A stretch of 64,000 bases of DNA from Chitinophaga sp. S165 (GCF_003182155.1 NZ_QGTG01000001.1:664390-728389); one strand, 5' to 3'; shown: positions 35,046 through 44,765, counted from the stretch's first letter. Notes: generated from the sequence alone by a model not told the origin. Numbers and translations are program-made.

Positions 35046-37070
35046 TTAGCTTTTCTTTTTCAGTACGATTTGTTCAGATTGTTTCTTTACGATCATATCG
35101 AAGAACTCACGAAGCGAATTGTACTCGTCCGGTGCGAAGACAGCCCTGTTCAGTTTTACCCTGGAACGGAACTGGATAGTATTTTCACTCTGCTGGATCA
35201 GATACTGGAATATCCCTTCGTTTTCATTGAATTTAACCACAGCTGATTTAGGCAATTCTTCAATTACATAACCTTCCGGAACAGTCATGTTCAATGTAAA
35301 GGTTTCATCCATTACACATGGCATTTCAACAGGGTACTTGCGTTCCTGTGAGCGGAAAGGATTTTTACGTGTAGCTTCTGTAAATAAAGGATTGATATAA
35401 AGCATGCCGGCATCGTCTGCTTTCATCTCAAAATCAAATTTCATCTTCAGCACATCTTCGTTATCATCGAGGTTCTCTAACTCAACTCCACTGATCGTGG
35501 TCTCTGTTACGAAGTCCTTTTCTTTTCCTTTAAAGTATGCGTCCTTGCCTTTATCCTTTATAGAGGAGCGGATAGCACAGGATTCAAAGTAGGTAGGGTT
35601 CTGCTGCATACTTCCTTTCAGGCTTCCACCTTCTCCACCCATCAGCATAACATAGGTAATCTTCGATTCCAGTAATTCATCAGGATTGAAGTATACCGGA
35701 AATACGCCAGTACTGCCTAACAATCGGGCATGACCATTGTAACAGGACATATCCACTCTACCGAAACCCAGGTACGGACGGGATGCATCCATAAAAAAGG
35801 TCAGCGAATCGACCGTGAGGGCGGCCATGGTATAGTTAAAGCGGGATGCCAGCGGATACAGTTCGTGGGTGAACCCGTGGTTACGGGTGCTCAGTACCAG
35901 CGGATCTGCATTCAGATTTGCACGGCGCAGCATCGCTATCAGCAGCAGATTGATATCCGTTTCATTACCGCTGTGGGAAGTGAAGACAGATTTCAATGTT
36001 TTGCTGAGATACAATCCATAATGATCCGTACAGGTGAAATTAGTTCTCACATAGTTGTAGATGCGGCGTGCTTTCGCAGTGTCGTCTTTCAGTCCGGCGG
36101 TCAGCTGGTCAACTACGTCTCCGAGGTAACCGTTGTTCTTACTGAGGTCAGCGCCGAAGCTCTCATGTTTGTTCATGTCTTCTCCGAATTTCTCCCAGTT
36201 ACCCATCACAGGTTTAACGGGAGCGCCCGGATATTTTATTGCAGACAACTGGAACTCGATCCTTGTAATATGGTTTCTCAGAGAAGTGGTGAAACTCTCT
36301 TCTCTCAGTGCCGGAATATCTTTGGCAGTCCAGACGTTCGTAACCGTGTTAGCAGAGAAACTACCATGCTCAGAGGCGCTGGTGGGACCATTGCTTTCGA
36401 AGGTCATGTTATAGGTCTGCCTGTTGGTCGTAGTTTTTACTGCCAGCAGGCTATTGATATCCTGTTTCAGGAAAACGAAATCATAGATCTCAGGAATGGT
36501 GACACTATATTCACTGAGCAGGCAAGGATGCTCGTCCTGGAAATTCCAGGGCTGCAGGTTAAAGTAGAACGGTGAAATTACTGAATAGGTATATTCGATG
36601 ATGGTCCCTTCTTTTACTGCAGGAATGGTGAATTTCTTAACGATGTGATTCTTGTCGTACTTGTCTGTGAAGACGCCTTTACTTTCAAGTTTGGTTTCTA
36701 CGACCTTACCGCCTTCCAGGTTATAAGCGACGGCTTTAAGATTATTCAGCTTCTCCTCATCCTGACCGGATACATAGAGGGGAATTTCCACATTCGCGAC
36801 GTCGTATCCGCTCTTGTCAACAACCTTGACCCTTTTCAACCGTTTAAACATCAGTTCAAAATGGTCTCGCTCTACCTGGAAGTCTGATGTACCAATATCC
36901 GCCAGGATAACCGCGTGTGCCGAGGTATCTTTTTCAAAGGTGGTCGGTGCAAAGTCCTCCGGACTGATTTTCCCAAATTTGACCTTGTCCCTGGTCTGAG
37001 AAAATGTTGTAAGTGTGAACAGGCACCCTGCAATGAGGTGCATGGGGAGCACAATAGATCTGCTACGCAT
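35046..37070 (-). CDS. DUF3857 and transglutaminase-like protein (first of a pair)
   Basis: I start at MRSRSIVLPMHLIAG (37070) because a signal peptide follows at once; the longer frame adds 17 residues that cross into the queG promoter region. The DUF3857 domain is at ~50-220 and the transglutaminase-like region at ~300-430. The expected KGxxxDxxxL core reads HSGNETDINLLLIAMLRRA: the Cys position is Thr, so catalysis by a cysteine looks lost here, unlike the paralogue downstream (GDCKALSNY). The C-terminal strand domain is kept. It is the first of a two-gene unit, divergent from queG. Confidence 0.83.
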   Translation of the reverse strand: MRSRSIVLPMHLIAGCLFTLTTFSQTRDKVKFGKISPEDFAPTTFEKDTSAHAVILADIGTSDFQVERDHFELMFKRLKRVKVVDKSGYDVANVEIPLYVSGQDEEKLNNLKAVAYNLEGGKVVETKLESKGVFTDKYDKNHIVKKFTIPAVKEGTIIEYTYSVISPFYFNLQPWNFQDEHPCLLSEYSVTIPEIYDFVFLKQDINSLLAVKTTTNRQTYNMTFESNGPTSASEHGSFSANTVTNVWTAKDIPALREESFTTSLRNHITRIEFQLSAIKYPGAPVKPVMGNWEKFGEDMNKHESFGADLSKNNGYLGDVVDQLTAGLKDDTAKARRIYNYVRTNFTCTDHYGLYLSKTLKSVFTSHSGNETDINLLLIAMLRRANLNADPLVLSTRNHGFTHELYPLASRFNYTMAALTVDSLTFFMDASRPYLGFGRVDMSCYNGHARLLGSTGVFPVYFNPDELLESKITYVMLMGGEGGSLKGSMQQNPTYFESCAIRSSIKDKGKDAYFKGKEKDFVTETTISGVELENLDDNEDVLKMKFDFEMKADDAGMLYINPLFTEATRKNPFRSQERKYPVEMPCVMDETFTLNMTVPEGYVIEELPKSAVVKFNENEGIFQYLIQQSENTIQFRSRVKLNRAVFAPDEYNSLREFFDMIVKKQSEQIVLKKKS

Positions 37071-37167
37071 ACAGATATAAGGATTATTTTGGGATGAAGG
37101 TATGGAAAAAGTGTATTCCAACTATTGCTATAGCAAACTTTTATTTTTATGTAACTTGCACTCATTC

Positions 37168-38094
37168 ATGAACCTTGCGGCAAAATATACGGCATTCATC
37201 AAGAAACATGCGGCGGATCTGGGCTTTGACCATTGTGGTATTGCAAAGGCAGTCCAGCTGGACGATGATGCCCGCAGGCTGGAACAGTGGCTGCATAAGG
37301 GAATGCATGGCTCCATGCATTATATGGAGAACAACTTCGATAAGCGGATCGATCCGCGGAAGCTGGTCGACAATGCACAGTCCGTTATTACCCTCTTGCT
37401 GAATTATTACCCTGCGCAGCAGCAACAAGCTGAAGGGCCTAAGATCTCGAAATACGCGTACGGGCAGGACTATCACGAAGTCATTAAGGCTAAGTTGAAT
37501 ACGTTACTGGCCCGCATGCAGGAGGAATTCGGCGCTGTAAGCGGACGCGGGTTTGTAGATTCTGCGCCAGTACTGGAAAGAAGCTGGGCGCAAAGAAGCG
37601 GTCTGGGCTGGCTGGGCAAGAACGGGAACCTCATCCATAAACAGGCGGGCTCCTTCTTTTTTATTGCTACGCTTATAACAGATGTCACCCTTGAATACGA
37701 TGGTCCTGTCGGCGATTATTGCGGATCCTGCACACGCTGCCTGGACGCTTGTCCTACGGAAGCTTTGGTAGCACCGGGCGTAGTGGACGGCAGCCGTTGT
37801 ATTTCTTATTTTACGATAGAGCTGAAAGAGTTACTGATCCCTGACAACATGCAGGGTCAATTCGACAACTGGATGTTCGGTTGTGATGTATGCCAGGACG
37901 TATGCCCCTGGAACAGGTTTTCCAGGCCGAATCAGACGGTGGAGTTCACCCCCATACCCGAGATCCTCAATTTCAGCACGAGGGACTGGGAAGAGCTTAC
38001 AGAGGAAGAATTTAAGAAGATCTTCCGCCGTTCCCCTATGAAACGTTCCAAATATGCCGGGATACGTAGAAATTTGCGTTTTCTTAACGGATGA
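37168..38094 (+). CDS. queG: Epoxyqueuosine reductase QueG
   Basis: This 308-residue cytoplasmic enzyme reduces epoxyqueuosine to queuosine in tRNA, the last step of Q biosynthesis, using cobalamin and two [4Fe-4S] clusters. The ferredoxin cysteines are [12 protein letters not shown] and [10 protein letters not shown]. The start [15 protein letters not shown] at 37168 is preferred; the longer frame would overlap the divergent gene. The [12 protein letters not shown] motif and the length fit the family. It is a single gene. The HEAT-repeat tail of longer QueG forms is absent. Confidence 0.95.
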   Translation: MNLAAKYTAFIKKHAADLGFDHCGIAKAVQLDDDARRLEQWLHKGMHGSMHYMENNFDKRIDPRKLVDNAQSVITLLLNYYPAQQQQAEGPKISKYAYGQDYHEVIKAKLNTLLARMQEEFGAVSGRGFVDSAPVLERSWAQRSGLGWLGKNGNLIHKQAGSFFFIATLITDVTLEYDGPVGDYCGSCTRCLDACPTEALVAPGVVDGSRCISYFTIELKELLIPDNMQGQFDNWMFGCDVCQDVCPWNRFSRPNQTVEFTPIPEILNFSTRDWEELTEEEFKKIFRRSPMKRSKYAGIRRNLRFLNG

Positions 38095-38195
38095 GGTTAT
38101 ACCCTCTTATTCTTTTTTTCGTACATTGTTATCCTCTGTATCGCCAACAATTCCATCATCTATCTGCATAAAGGGAGTGCTATAAAGTTTATTTT

Positions 38196-38738
38196 ATGGA
38201 AGTTAAGGTATTAACTGCACCCGGTTTATATGGGTCAGGTCCGTTGCACTGGCAAAGTATCTGGGAAAAGACATCAGGTTTCAAACGCATTGATCAGCAG
38301 AATTGGGATGCCCCTGTCATGGCTGAATGGGTAAAAACAATTGAAGACGCCGTAGCGGAAGCAGGCCCGGACGTGGTCATTGCCGCGCATAGCCTGGGAT
38401 GTATTGCGCTGGCTTACTGGGCGCAGCAAACGAAGCTCCGGATCAGAGGCGCTTTACTGGTAGCACCGGCCGACACGGAAAGACCCGGATTCCCGGTGGC
38501 TGCGAGTGGATTTGCACCTATTCCATTGAGGCCCCTGCCTTTTAAAAGTATTGTTGTATCCAGCACGAATGACGAGTATGCAAGCCTGGAAAGGGCAAGG
38601 TATTTTGCCAATGCCTGGGGAAGCCGTTTTGTCAATGCTGGTGCGACGGGACATATCAATGCCGATTCCGACCTGGGAGAATGGCCTAAAGGACAGGTAT
38701 TGCTTACAGAGCTGGTCAGGGACTGGGGAACGCTGTAA
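38196..38738 (+). CDS. RBBP9/YdeN-family serine hydrolase
   Basis: This 180-residue alpha/beta hydrolase of the short RBBP9 type has the nucleophile elbow AAHSLGCIA, the GLYGSGPLHWQ opening and the closing GHINADSDLGEWPKG carrying the catalytic His. The catalytic Asp probably lies in SSTNDEYAS. It is cytoplasmic with unknown substrate. It follows queG by about 100 bases on the same strand and ends at a bidirectional terminator shared with araA. Confidence 0.9.
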   Translation: MEVKVLTAPGLYGSGPLHWQSIWEKTSGFKRIDQQNWDAPVMAEWVKTIEDAVAEAGPDVVIAAHSLGCIALAYWAQQTKLRIRGALLVAPADTERPGFPVAASGFAPIPLRPLPFKSIVVSSTNDEYASLERARYFANAWGSRFVNAGATGHINADSDLGEWPKGQVLLTELVRDWGTL

Positions 38739-38747
38739 ATAAAAAAG

Positions 38748-38772
38748 CCATCCGCCAGAAGGCGGACGGCGA
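38748..38772. terminator. Bidirectional terminator between the hydrolase and araA
   Basis: GCC-TCCGCC pairs with GGCGGA-GGC around AGAA, with one unpaired A opposite C. Poly-A lies on the left and poly-T on the right, so it works for both converging transcripts. Confidence 0.9.
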
Positions 38773-38819
38773 TTTTTATTCCACGTCATGGCTTATTCAG
38801 CCGTTATTGATCTACGATC

Positions 38820-40325
38820 TTATTTAAATCCTTTCATCAGGTAGAAAGCATCGTTCCAGCGCAATTCATTCCGGAACTGATACAGGTCTGTATTTTTACC
38901 AATACGCACGTACTCTATACCTGCCATGTCGGCGAAGTCCTGCATATGTGCAGCCGTCAGATTCTGGCTGTAACAGGTATGGTGAGCGCCACCTGCCTGG
39001 ATCCATGCAGCGCAACCCGTACGCATGTCAGGCAATGGCTTCCAGAGCACTCTCGCTACCGGCAGTTTAGGCAACTTATGGATAGGCTCTACCGCCTCAA
39101 CTTCATTCACCAGTAATCTAAACCGATTTCCCATATCTACCACGGAAGCATTGATAGCCGGTCCGCTGGCTACATTAAACACCAATCTTACAGGATCAGC
39201 TTTTCCGCCGATACCTAATGGATGGATTTCGCAGGACGCTTTACCGTTTGCGATGGAGGAACAGATCTCCAGCATATGCGCACCGAGCACCAAACGGTTC
39301 TCCGGATCAAAGTGATACGTGTAGTCTTCCATGAAAGAATTACCGCCGGGCAAACCGCTGCCCATTACTTTCATCGCCCTTACCAGCGCTGCTGTTTTCC
39401 AATCGCCCTCACCGCCAAAACCGTAACCGTCGGCCATGAGCCGCTGAACGGCGAGGCCGGGCAACTGCTCCATACCATGCAGGTCTTCAAAAGTATCTGT
39501 AAAGCCTTTGAATTTTCCCTCTTCCAGGAAAGCACGCAGACCTAATTCGATACGGGCCGCTTCTCTTAGTGAGTTATGTTGTGCGCCGCCTTTCAGCAAG
39601 GGAGCTGCTACAGCATATGTTTGCTCATATTCCTGTACCAACGTTCCGATGGCGGCATCGCCGATCTCTTTTATAAACTTCACCAGGTCTCCTACACCAT
39701 ATCCATTTACAGAATAACCGAATTGCAGTTCTGCCTCTACTTTATCGCCTTCCGTTACAGCCACCTGGCGCATATTATCACCCAGACGGGCGAAGCGTGC
39801 GCCCTGCCAGTCGAACCAACCAGCAGCAGCACGTAACCAGGTACCTATTTCGCAGGTTACTTCCGGGTCCTGCCAGTGACCGGCTACCACTTTACGGTCC
39901 ATTCTCATACGGGACATCATGAAGCCAAATTCACGGTCGCCATGGGCAGACTGGTTCAGGTTCATAAAGTCCATATCGATCTCTCCCCAGGGAATGTCCC
40001 TGTTGAACTGTGTATGCAGGTGCAGTAAAGGGCGTTGCAGGACCTTCAGTCCGCCGATCCACATTTTAGCAGGCGAGAAAGTATGCATCCAAGCGATCAC
40101 GCCTATACAATTTGGCGCTGTATTAGCTTCCTGGCAGATGCGGTATATTTCATCGGGCGTTTTTACGACCGGCTTAAATACAATGCGAACCGGGATGTTA
40201 GCGTCTGCGCTGAGTGACTGTGCGATCTTCTCTGCGTGAGCCGCTACCTGTTGTAAGGTCTCCTCGCCGTAAAGGTGTTGGCTGCCTGTTATGAACCAGG
40301 CTTCAAATTGCTTCAACTGTATCAT
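38820..40325 (-). CDS. araA: L-arabinose isomerase
   Basis: This 501-residue cytoplasmic enzyme converts L-arabinose to L-ribulose with a divalent metal, usually Mn2+. The N terminus ([20 protein letters not shown]) and the two metal-binding glutamate regions ([20 protein letters not shown] and [20 protein letters not shown]) match the family, as does full length. It is the third gene of araB-araD-araA on one transcript, 30 bases after araD. Confidence 0.97.
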   Translation of the reverse strand: MIQLKQFEAWFITGSQHLYGEETLQQVAAHAEKIAQSLSADANIPVRIVFKPVVKTPDEIYRICQEANTAPNCIGVIAWMHTFSPAKMWIGGLKVLQRPLLHLHTQFNRDIPWGEIDMDFMNLNQSAHGDREFGFMMSRMRMDRKVVAGHWQDPEVTCEIGTWLRAAAGWFDWQGARFARLGDNMRQVAVTEGDKVEAELQFGYSVNGYGVGDLVKFIKEIGDAAIGTLVQEYEQTYAVAAPLLKGGAQHNSLREAARIELGLRAFLEEGKFKGFTDTFEDLHGMEQLPGLAVQRLMADGYGFGGEGDWKTAALVRAMKVMGSGLPGGNSFMEDYTYHFDPENRLVLGAHMLEICSSIANGKASCEIHPLGIGGKADPVRLVFNVASGPAINASVVDMGNRFRLLVNEVEAVEPIHKLPKLPVARVLWKPLPDMRTGCAAWIQAGGAHHTCYSQNLTAAHMQDFADMAGIEYVRIGKNTDLYQFRNELRWNDAFYLMKGFK

Positions 40326-40355
40326 GCTGTTGGAATTTTTATATGATGACCTGCG

Positions 40356-41057
40356 CTATTGACCATAATAAGCATCGGGCCCGTGTTTACGTTCAAAGTG
40401 TTTTCTGATCAGGGAGTCTTTTAGCTTCGGGCACTCCGGACGGATGCTTTCCGTGAGGTAGGCCATTCTGGCCACTTCTTCCAGGACGGCGGCGTTATAT
40501 ACCGCCTTCTCCGCTGTCTTGCCCCAGGTAAAGGGAGCATGATTACCTACCAGGACCATTTCCACGTCCTTGTAGGACAGCTGTTTGCCCTGCAGGCATT
40601 GCATGATCTGAAAGCCTGTTTCATGCTCATAATTACCCTTGATCATTTCATCGCTCATAGGAGCAGCACAAGGCACGTCGCAGGTAAGGTGATCGGCGTG
40701 CGTAGTACCATAGACAGGAATATCGCGCTGCGCCTGTGCCCAGGCGGTAGCATAAGTGGAATGTGTATGCACGATACCACCGATGTCTTCCCAATGTTTA
40801 TATAACACTGCATGTGTCTTGGTATCAGAAGAAGGGCGTCCGGCGCCATCGACAGTCTGCGCGTCGAAGTCGACGATCACCATACTGTCTGGCGTCAGGA
40901 GCGTATAAGGCACGCCGCTGGGTTTAATAGCGAAGACACCTGCGCTACGGTCAACCACACTCACATTACCGAAGGTGAAGAGCACCAGTCCTAATGCAGG
41001 CAGTTGCATATTGGCTTCGTACGCCTGTTCTTTTATAGCTTGATAACGGTTGCTCAT
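40356..41057 (-). CDS. araD: L-ribulose-5-phosphate 4-epimerase
   Basis: This 233-residue class II aldolase-fold zinc enzyme makes D-xylulose 5-phosphate in the cytoplasm. The zinc histidines of GGIVHTHSTYATAWAQA and the later YGTTHADH are in place, and GNVSVVDR is the usual N-terminal loop. It overlaps araB by ATGA and precedes araA by 30 bases, so the three genes are coupled. Length and motifs separate it from fuculose aldolase. Confidence 0.96.
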   Translation of the reverse strand: MSNRYQAIKEQAYEANMQLPALGLVLFTFGNVSVVDRSAGVFAIKPSGVPYTLLTPDSMVIVDFDAQTVDGAGRPSSDTKTHAVLYKHWEDIGGIVHTHSTYATAWAQAQRDIPVYGTTHADHLTCDVPCAAPMSDEMIKGNYEHETGFQIMQCLQGKQLSYKDVEMVLVGNHAPFTWGKTAEKAVYNAAVLEEVARMAYLTESIRPECPKLKDSLIRKHFERKHGPDAYYGQ

Positions 41058-42697
41058 ACGTATAGTTTTTCGGTGAAAGCGCCCAGTTCCTGGAACTGAC
41101 GGTAACGGGCCGCATAGTATGGAACATTTTCCTGGCGTGGCTGCCAGACGGTTTCGAATCCGGAGGTCATTGCCTGCTGTGCACTATTGATATCAGCGTA
41201 CAAGCCAGCAGCAACCGCTGCAAACATAGCAGCACCTAATGCACATGCGTTCTCACTGTTCACTATCCTGATAGGTCTGTTCATTACGTCGGCCAGCACC
41301 TGCATAGCGTAGGAAGACTTCTTGGCAACACCGCCAAGTGCAATTACTTCGCGGATAGGCACACCTTCTTTGGCAAAACGCTCGGCAATGCTCTGTGCGC
41401 CGAAGGCTGTGGCCTCTACCAAAGCCCTGAACAATTGTACAGCATCGATACCCAGGTGAAGGCCAGTGATAGTGCTCTTTACAGTATGATTAGCATCGGG
41501 GGTACGACGGCCGTTAAACCAGTCCAATGCAAGGGGATCATTATCTTTTAGCGGCAGTTGCTGCGCCTGTTGGGAGAGATATCCCAGTAGCTTATCTTCC
41601 GCAGCAGCGAGTTTCTCTGCATCATCGGGTAAGAGGGCATATAGCGGTCCCATAATAAGACGGCGTAACCAGGCGAATACATCACCATAAGCTGACTGTC
41701 CGGCCTCCAGGCCAAGCATACCCGGTATAACAGAACCATCAACCTGTCCGCAGATACCTTTTACAAACAGATGTCCGGCTTCCTCCATAGGGGCCACCAG
41801 GATATCGCAAGTGCTTGTACCGATCACTTTACAGAGCGAGTAAGACTGGATACCACCGCCAACAGCGCCCATGTGGGCATCGAAGGCGCCGGTACCAATA
41901 ACAACATCTTCGGGAAGTCCGAGCCTGGAAGCCCATTCACTGCTGATGGTGCCTGCCGGAACGGTAGCTTCTACGGTATCGGTATATGTTTTATCGTATT
42001 TGCCGAGGCTTGGATGAAGTTTCTCCAGGAAGTCCTTCGGAGGTAAACCTTCCCAGGAAGCGTGCCACATGGCTTTATGGCCGGCGGCGCAACGACTGCG
42101 TAACAAAGTGCTGAGGCTTCGGTTGCCGGTAAGTACTGCAGGTATCCAGTCGCAATGTTCAACCCAGGAGGCAGCTTTTTCATTTACGGCAGCATCTTCT
42201 GTAACAACGTGCAGTATTTTAGCCCAGAACCATTCGCTGCTGTAAATACCTCCGCAATATTTTGTGTAATCGGAGCCATTACTATGGGCGATATCGTTGA
42301 TAAGCGCAGCCTCTTTGTTGGCGGTGTGATCTTTCCAGAGCACGAACATCGCGTTGGGGTTTTCTTCAAAACCGGGCAGCAGGGCCAGCGGTGTACCTGT
42401 TTCATCTACAGGACCAGGTGTAGAACCGGTAGTATCAACAGCAATCCCTTTTACCAAAGCGGCGGTACCGGCAGGGCATTGTTGTAATGCGCCGCGGATA
42501 CTATGTTCCAGGCCTTCGAGATAATCTAAGGGATGCTGGCGGTATTGCTGTACAGCGGGATCGCAATACAATCCTTTCTGCCAGCGGGGATAATAGTGCA
42601 CGGCACTGCCAACTTCCTGTCCGGTTTGAGCATTCACTACGAGGGACCGTACTGAATCGGTGCCGAAGTCGACACCTATTACAAATGAATTTTCCAT
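41054..42697 (-). CDS. araB: Ribulokinase
   Basis: This 547-residue FGGY kinase phosphorylates L-ribulose. MENSFVIGVDFGTDSVRSLV gives the N-terminal phosphate loop, GTGAFDAHMGAVGGG the second, and ALGGVAKKSSYAMQVLADVM the FGGY-type C-terminal motif. I prefer the ATG at 42697 over one at 42706. It is the first gene of araB-araD-araA and lies downstream of a candidate operator (42786-42802) and the NUDIX regulator gene. Confidence 0.96.
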   Translation of the reverse strand: MENSFVIGVDFGTDSVRSLVVNAQTGQEVGSAVHYYPRWQKGLYCDPAVQQYRQHPLDYLEGLEHSIRGALQQCPAGTAALVKGIAVDTTGSTPGPVDETGTPLALLPGFEENPNAMFVLWKDHTANKEAALINDIAHSNGSDYTKYCGGIYSSEWFWAKILHVVTEDAAVNEKAASWVEHCDWIPAVLTGNRSLSTLLRSRCAAGHKAMWHASWEGLPPKDFLEKLHPSLGKYDKTYTDTVEATVPAGTISSEWASRLGLPEDVVIGTGAFDAHMGAVGGGIQSYSLCKVIGTSTCDILVAPMEEAGHLFVKGICGQVDGSVIPGMLGLEAGQSAYGDVFAWLRRLIMGPLYALLPDDAEKLAAAEDKLLGYLSQQAQQLPLKDNDPLALDWFNGRRTPDANHTVKSTITGLHLGIDAVQLFRALVEATAFGAQSIAERFAKEGVPIREVIALGGVAKKSSYAMQVLADVMNRPIRIVNSENACALGAAMFAAVAAGLYADINSAQQAMTSGFETVWQPRQENVPYYAARYRQFQELGAFTEKLYV

Positions 42698-42785
42698 AAC
42701 GTACAACCTTAAACGGTCTTCCCTGCCGGGAGGCAGCGGAAAACAGCAGCTATTTAAAAAATGAGTAATTGTTCCTGTCTACTTT

Positions 42786-42802
42786 ATTGTCAAACCGACA
42801 AT
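42786..42802. promoter_or_regulatory. Candidate AraR operator upstream of araB
   Basis: ATTGTC-N5-GACAAT is a perfect inverted repeat 89 bases before araB. Its minus-strand TTTG could serve as a minus-33 element, so a bound regulator would cover the promoter. The assignment is inference from position. Confidence 0.4.
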
Positions 42803-42824
42803 TATTAAATAAGGCAAAAAAATG

Positions 42825-42863
42825 CTGATATGACCATCACTGTAACAGTGACTATCATATCAG
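42825..42863 (-). terminator. Terminator of the NUDIX regulator gene
   Basis: On the minus strand CTGATATGA...CACTGT pairs with ACAGTG...TCATATCAG, with a 4-base internal loop, and is followed by CATTTTTTTG. It begins 9 bases past the stop at 42872. Its symmetry means a second role as a protein-binding site is possible. Confidence 0.75.
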
Positions 42864-42871
42864 TAGTGCCT

Positions 42872-43576
42872 TTATTTCAGATTTCCGGGATCGGAAACAA
42901 AATTGAGGAAGGCGTGGAATTTGGCGCTGTACTTTCGTTTATCCAGCTTATAATAGAATGCTCCCCTTTTGGAAGTAGCCCTCTCTTTTTCTTTTTGTTT
43001 GACAAGTAAGCCGGTAGATAATACTTTCCTGCTGAAGTTGCGCTTGTCAAAGCCGGCGTCATATACTGCTTCAAACAGTATCTGTAATTGCGGGATAGTG
43101 AACCTGGTCGGCAACAGTTCAAATAACAGCGGGTGAATAGCTGCTTTATAACGTAACCGCGCCTGGGCTTCGGCGACCATGTTGGCATGATCGAAGATCA
43201 GTTTGGGGGCTTCTTTGAGTGGGAACCACTCAGCCTTATACTCATCCGTGATCTGCTGTTTGTACTGGTTGATGTCGATCAGTGCGAAATAGGCTACAGA
43301 AAGCGTACGCTCCATCGGGTCTCTGTCCGGGCTACCAAAAGCTGTCAACTGCTCCATGTAGACCCCTTCCAACCCTGTAAGCTTGGTCAGCGTGCGGGCC
43401 GCTGCCTGTTCCAGATCTTCATCCGCCTGAACGAAACCGCCCATCAGGCTCCATTTTCCCTTTTCCGGCTCAAAACCGCGCTTGATCAGCAAAAGCTTTA
43501 GATCCTGTCCGTCAAAACCGAAAATAATACAGTCTACAGCTACCAGCATCCGGGTTTGCCGGGAATAACGTGTCAT
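42872..43576 (-). CDS. araR: NUDIX-fold transcriptional regulator of arabinose use (AraR type)
   Basis: This 234-residue protein has an N-terminal NUDIX fold (~1-145: LMGGFVQADEDLEQAAARTL) and a C-terminal winged-helix domain (~155-234, with FTIPQLQILFEAVYD and NFSRKVLSTGLLV). The NUDIX box that should read GX5EX7REUXEE has AARTLTKLTG where REUXEE is expected, so hydrolysis is doubtful. This is the NrtR/AraR pattern, where the fold senses a ligand; in Bacteroides an AraR of this type responds to L-arabinose. It lies directly upstream of araBDA on the same strand, so repression of that operon is a strong inference. The start MTRYSRQTRM at 43576 is preferred. Confidence 0.88.
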   Translation of the reverse strand: MTRYSRQTRMLVAVDCIIFGFDGQDLKLLLIKRGFEPEKGKWSLMGGFVQADEDLEQAAARTLTKLTGLEGVYMEQLTAFGSPDRDPMERTLSVAYFALIDINQYKQQITDEYKAEWFPLKEAPKLIFDHANMVAEAQARLRYKAAIHPLLFELLPTRFTIPQLQILFEAVYDAGFDKRNFSRKVLSTGLLVKQKEKERATSKRGAFYYKLDKRKYSAKFHAFLNFVSDPGNLK

Positions 43577-43701
43577 ACTTTCCAGGAGTTTAATTCCGCT
43601 AATATAAAACTCCCCTTTGACATTGCCAGCATTTTGACCCACAGACTGTTTATTTCTACACAAGATAGAACTTTAAATGTCATTTTTACAATTATATTTT
43701 A

Positions 43702-44352
43702 TCAGAATAACTGATCCGGGTTAAGAGCGGTATAATCCGGTACGAAAGTAATGATGTTATTATAGTCGCTGAACTCTTCACGCGTGTGCATGGTAGTGAT
43801 CACAACGGCTTTCATGCCTGCATTAGCAGCTGCTTCAACGCCTTTAGGAGCATCTTCGAACACGATACACGAAGCAGGATCAACGCCCAGTTCTGCAGCT
43901 GCTTTCAGGAATACTTCCGGATGAGGTTTACTGGTAGCTACATCATTGGCGGTAATGATGCTTTTGAAGTAATGCCTTATATGAAGATTGTCCAGTGCAA
44001 AGTCAACGTTAAAAGGAATAGCTGCCGTACCTATACCCATCAGGATACCCTGTTTATCTGCTGCGTCCAGGAAAGCCTGCAAACCTGGTATTAGCTCCAG
44101 GTGAGGCAGGTAAGCCGCCTGGTACCTTTTCTCTTTTTCCAGGGATAGCTCGTCCATCTCTGCCGTGGTGAAACGGTCCTTTCCAAAAACACGTACCAGC
44201 AATTCCTGGTTCTTGCCATACATTTCCTTCTTCACTGCTTCCCTGCTCAAGCCTGCACCCAGCTCAGTCAAAGTGTTATACCAACCTTCCAGATGATAAC
44301 CCATGTCGTCGATCATCGTGCCATTCATGTCGAAAATAAATGCCTTTTTCAT
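43702..44352 (-). CDS. HAD-superfamily phosphatase/phosphoglucomutase-like protein
   Basis: This 216-residue cytoplasmic HAD protein of subfamily I has a helical cap. Motif 1 reads D8-M-N10-G-T in FIFDMNGTMIDD, so the nucleophile Asp is present but the second Asp (acid/base) is Asn. Motif 2 is IGTAAI, motif 3 is around SKPHPEVF, and motif 4 is VFEDAPKGVEAA. Beta-phosphoglucomutase-like and sugar-phosphate phosphatase members look alike. It lies 126 bases upstream of araR on the same strand and may clear phosphosugar by-products, but no arabinose-specific link is visible. Confidence 0.85.
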   Translation of the reverse strand: MKKAFIFDMNGTMIDDMGYHLEGWYNTLTELGAGLSREAVKKEMYGKNQELLVRVFGKDRFTTAEMDELSLEKEKRYQAAYLPHLELIPGLQAFLDAADKQGILMGIGTAAIPFNVDFALDNLHIRHYFKSIITANDVATSKPHPEVFLKAAAELGVDPASCIVFEDAPKGVEAAANAGMKAVVITTMHTREEFSDYNNIITFVPDYTALNPDQLF

Positions 44353-44532
44353 ATGCCTGTTTACAATTTTTGCAGGCCAAAGCTACTAAAATAGGATGAA
44401 GTTGAATCCCTGAAAGACGATCGCTGATTTTCCCGGAAGCAGGAGGCGCCCCTCTCCTGCTATGGGTGCCACCCTGCTGATCATGATCGTTAATGCAAAT
44501 TTAGCCCTTTAATTTTCGCCATTTCCGGCAAT

Positions 44533-44595
44533 GTATACAGGACACAAAACCATGTATACAGGATGCAAAAGCGCGTATATAGGACGCAAAAACGC
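44533..44595. repeat. Three 21-bp tandem repeats
   Basis: Units begin GTATACAGGACACAAAA, GTATACAGGATGCAAAA and GTATATAGGACGCAAAA and are exactly 21 bases apart, two helical turns. They lie ~180 bases upstream of the HAD gene start. The regular spacing suggests iterated binding sites. Confidence 0.8.
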
Positions 44596-44699
44596 GGGGT
44601 CGGAAATCCATTCAAAAGATGCAGTTATGAATTAGAAATACACTTAACCCATCGCTCCTTTCCCAGGTGATTTTGCTTATCCCGGTTTGATATCGCTCA

Positions 44700-44765
44700 G
44701 ATATTCTTCATCCTGCGTTAATCTTACGTTCATGAACGTAGGATCAACGCAGGATGAAGAATATC
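44700..44765. repeat. Long 66-bp palindrome
   Basis: GATATTCTTCATCCTGCGTT (44700-44719) is followed by ATC and ACGTTCATGAACGT, then GAT and the exact complement AACGCAGGATGAAGAATATC (44746-44765). Only small mismatched bulges interrupt the stem. An outer TATCGCT / AGCGATA pair lies at 44691-44697 and 44779-44785. There is no T run, so it is not a normal terminator. Confidence 0.85.

Noticed and set aside
41151..41170. Sequence resembling a tRNA T-loop (TTCGAATCC)
   Set aside because: It is inside araB and no cloverleaf can be formed around it. No tRNA was found in the window.
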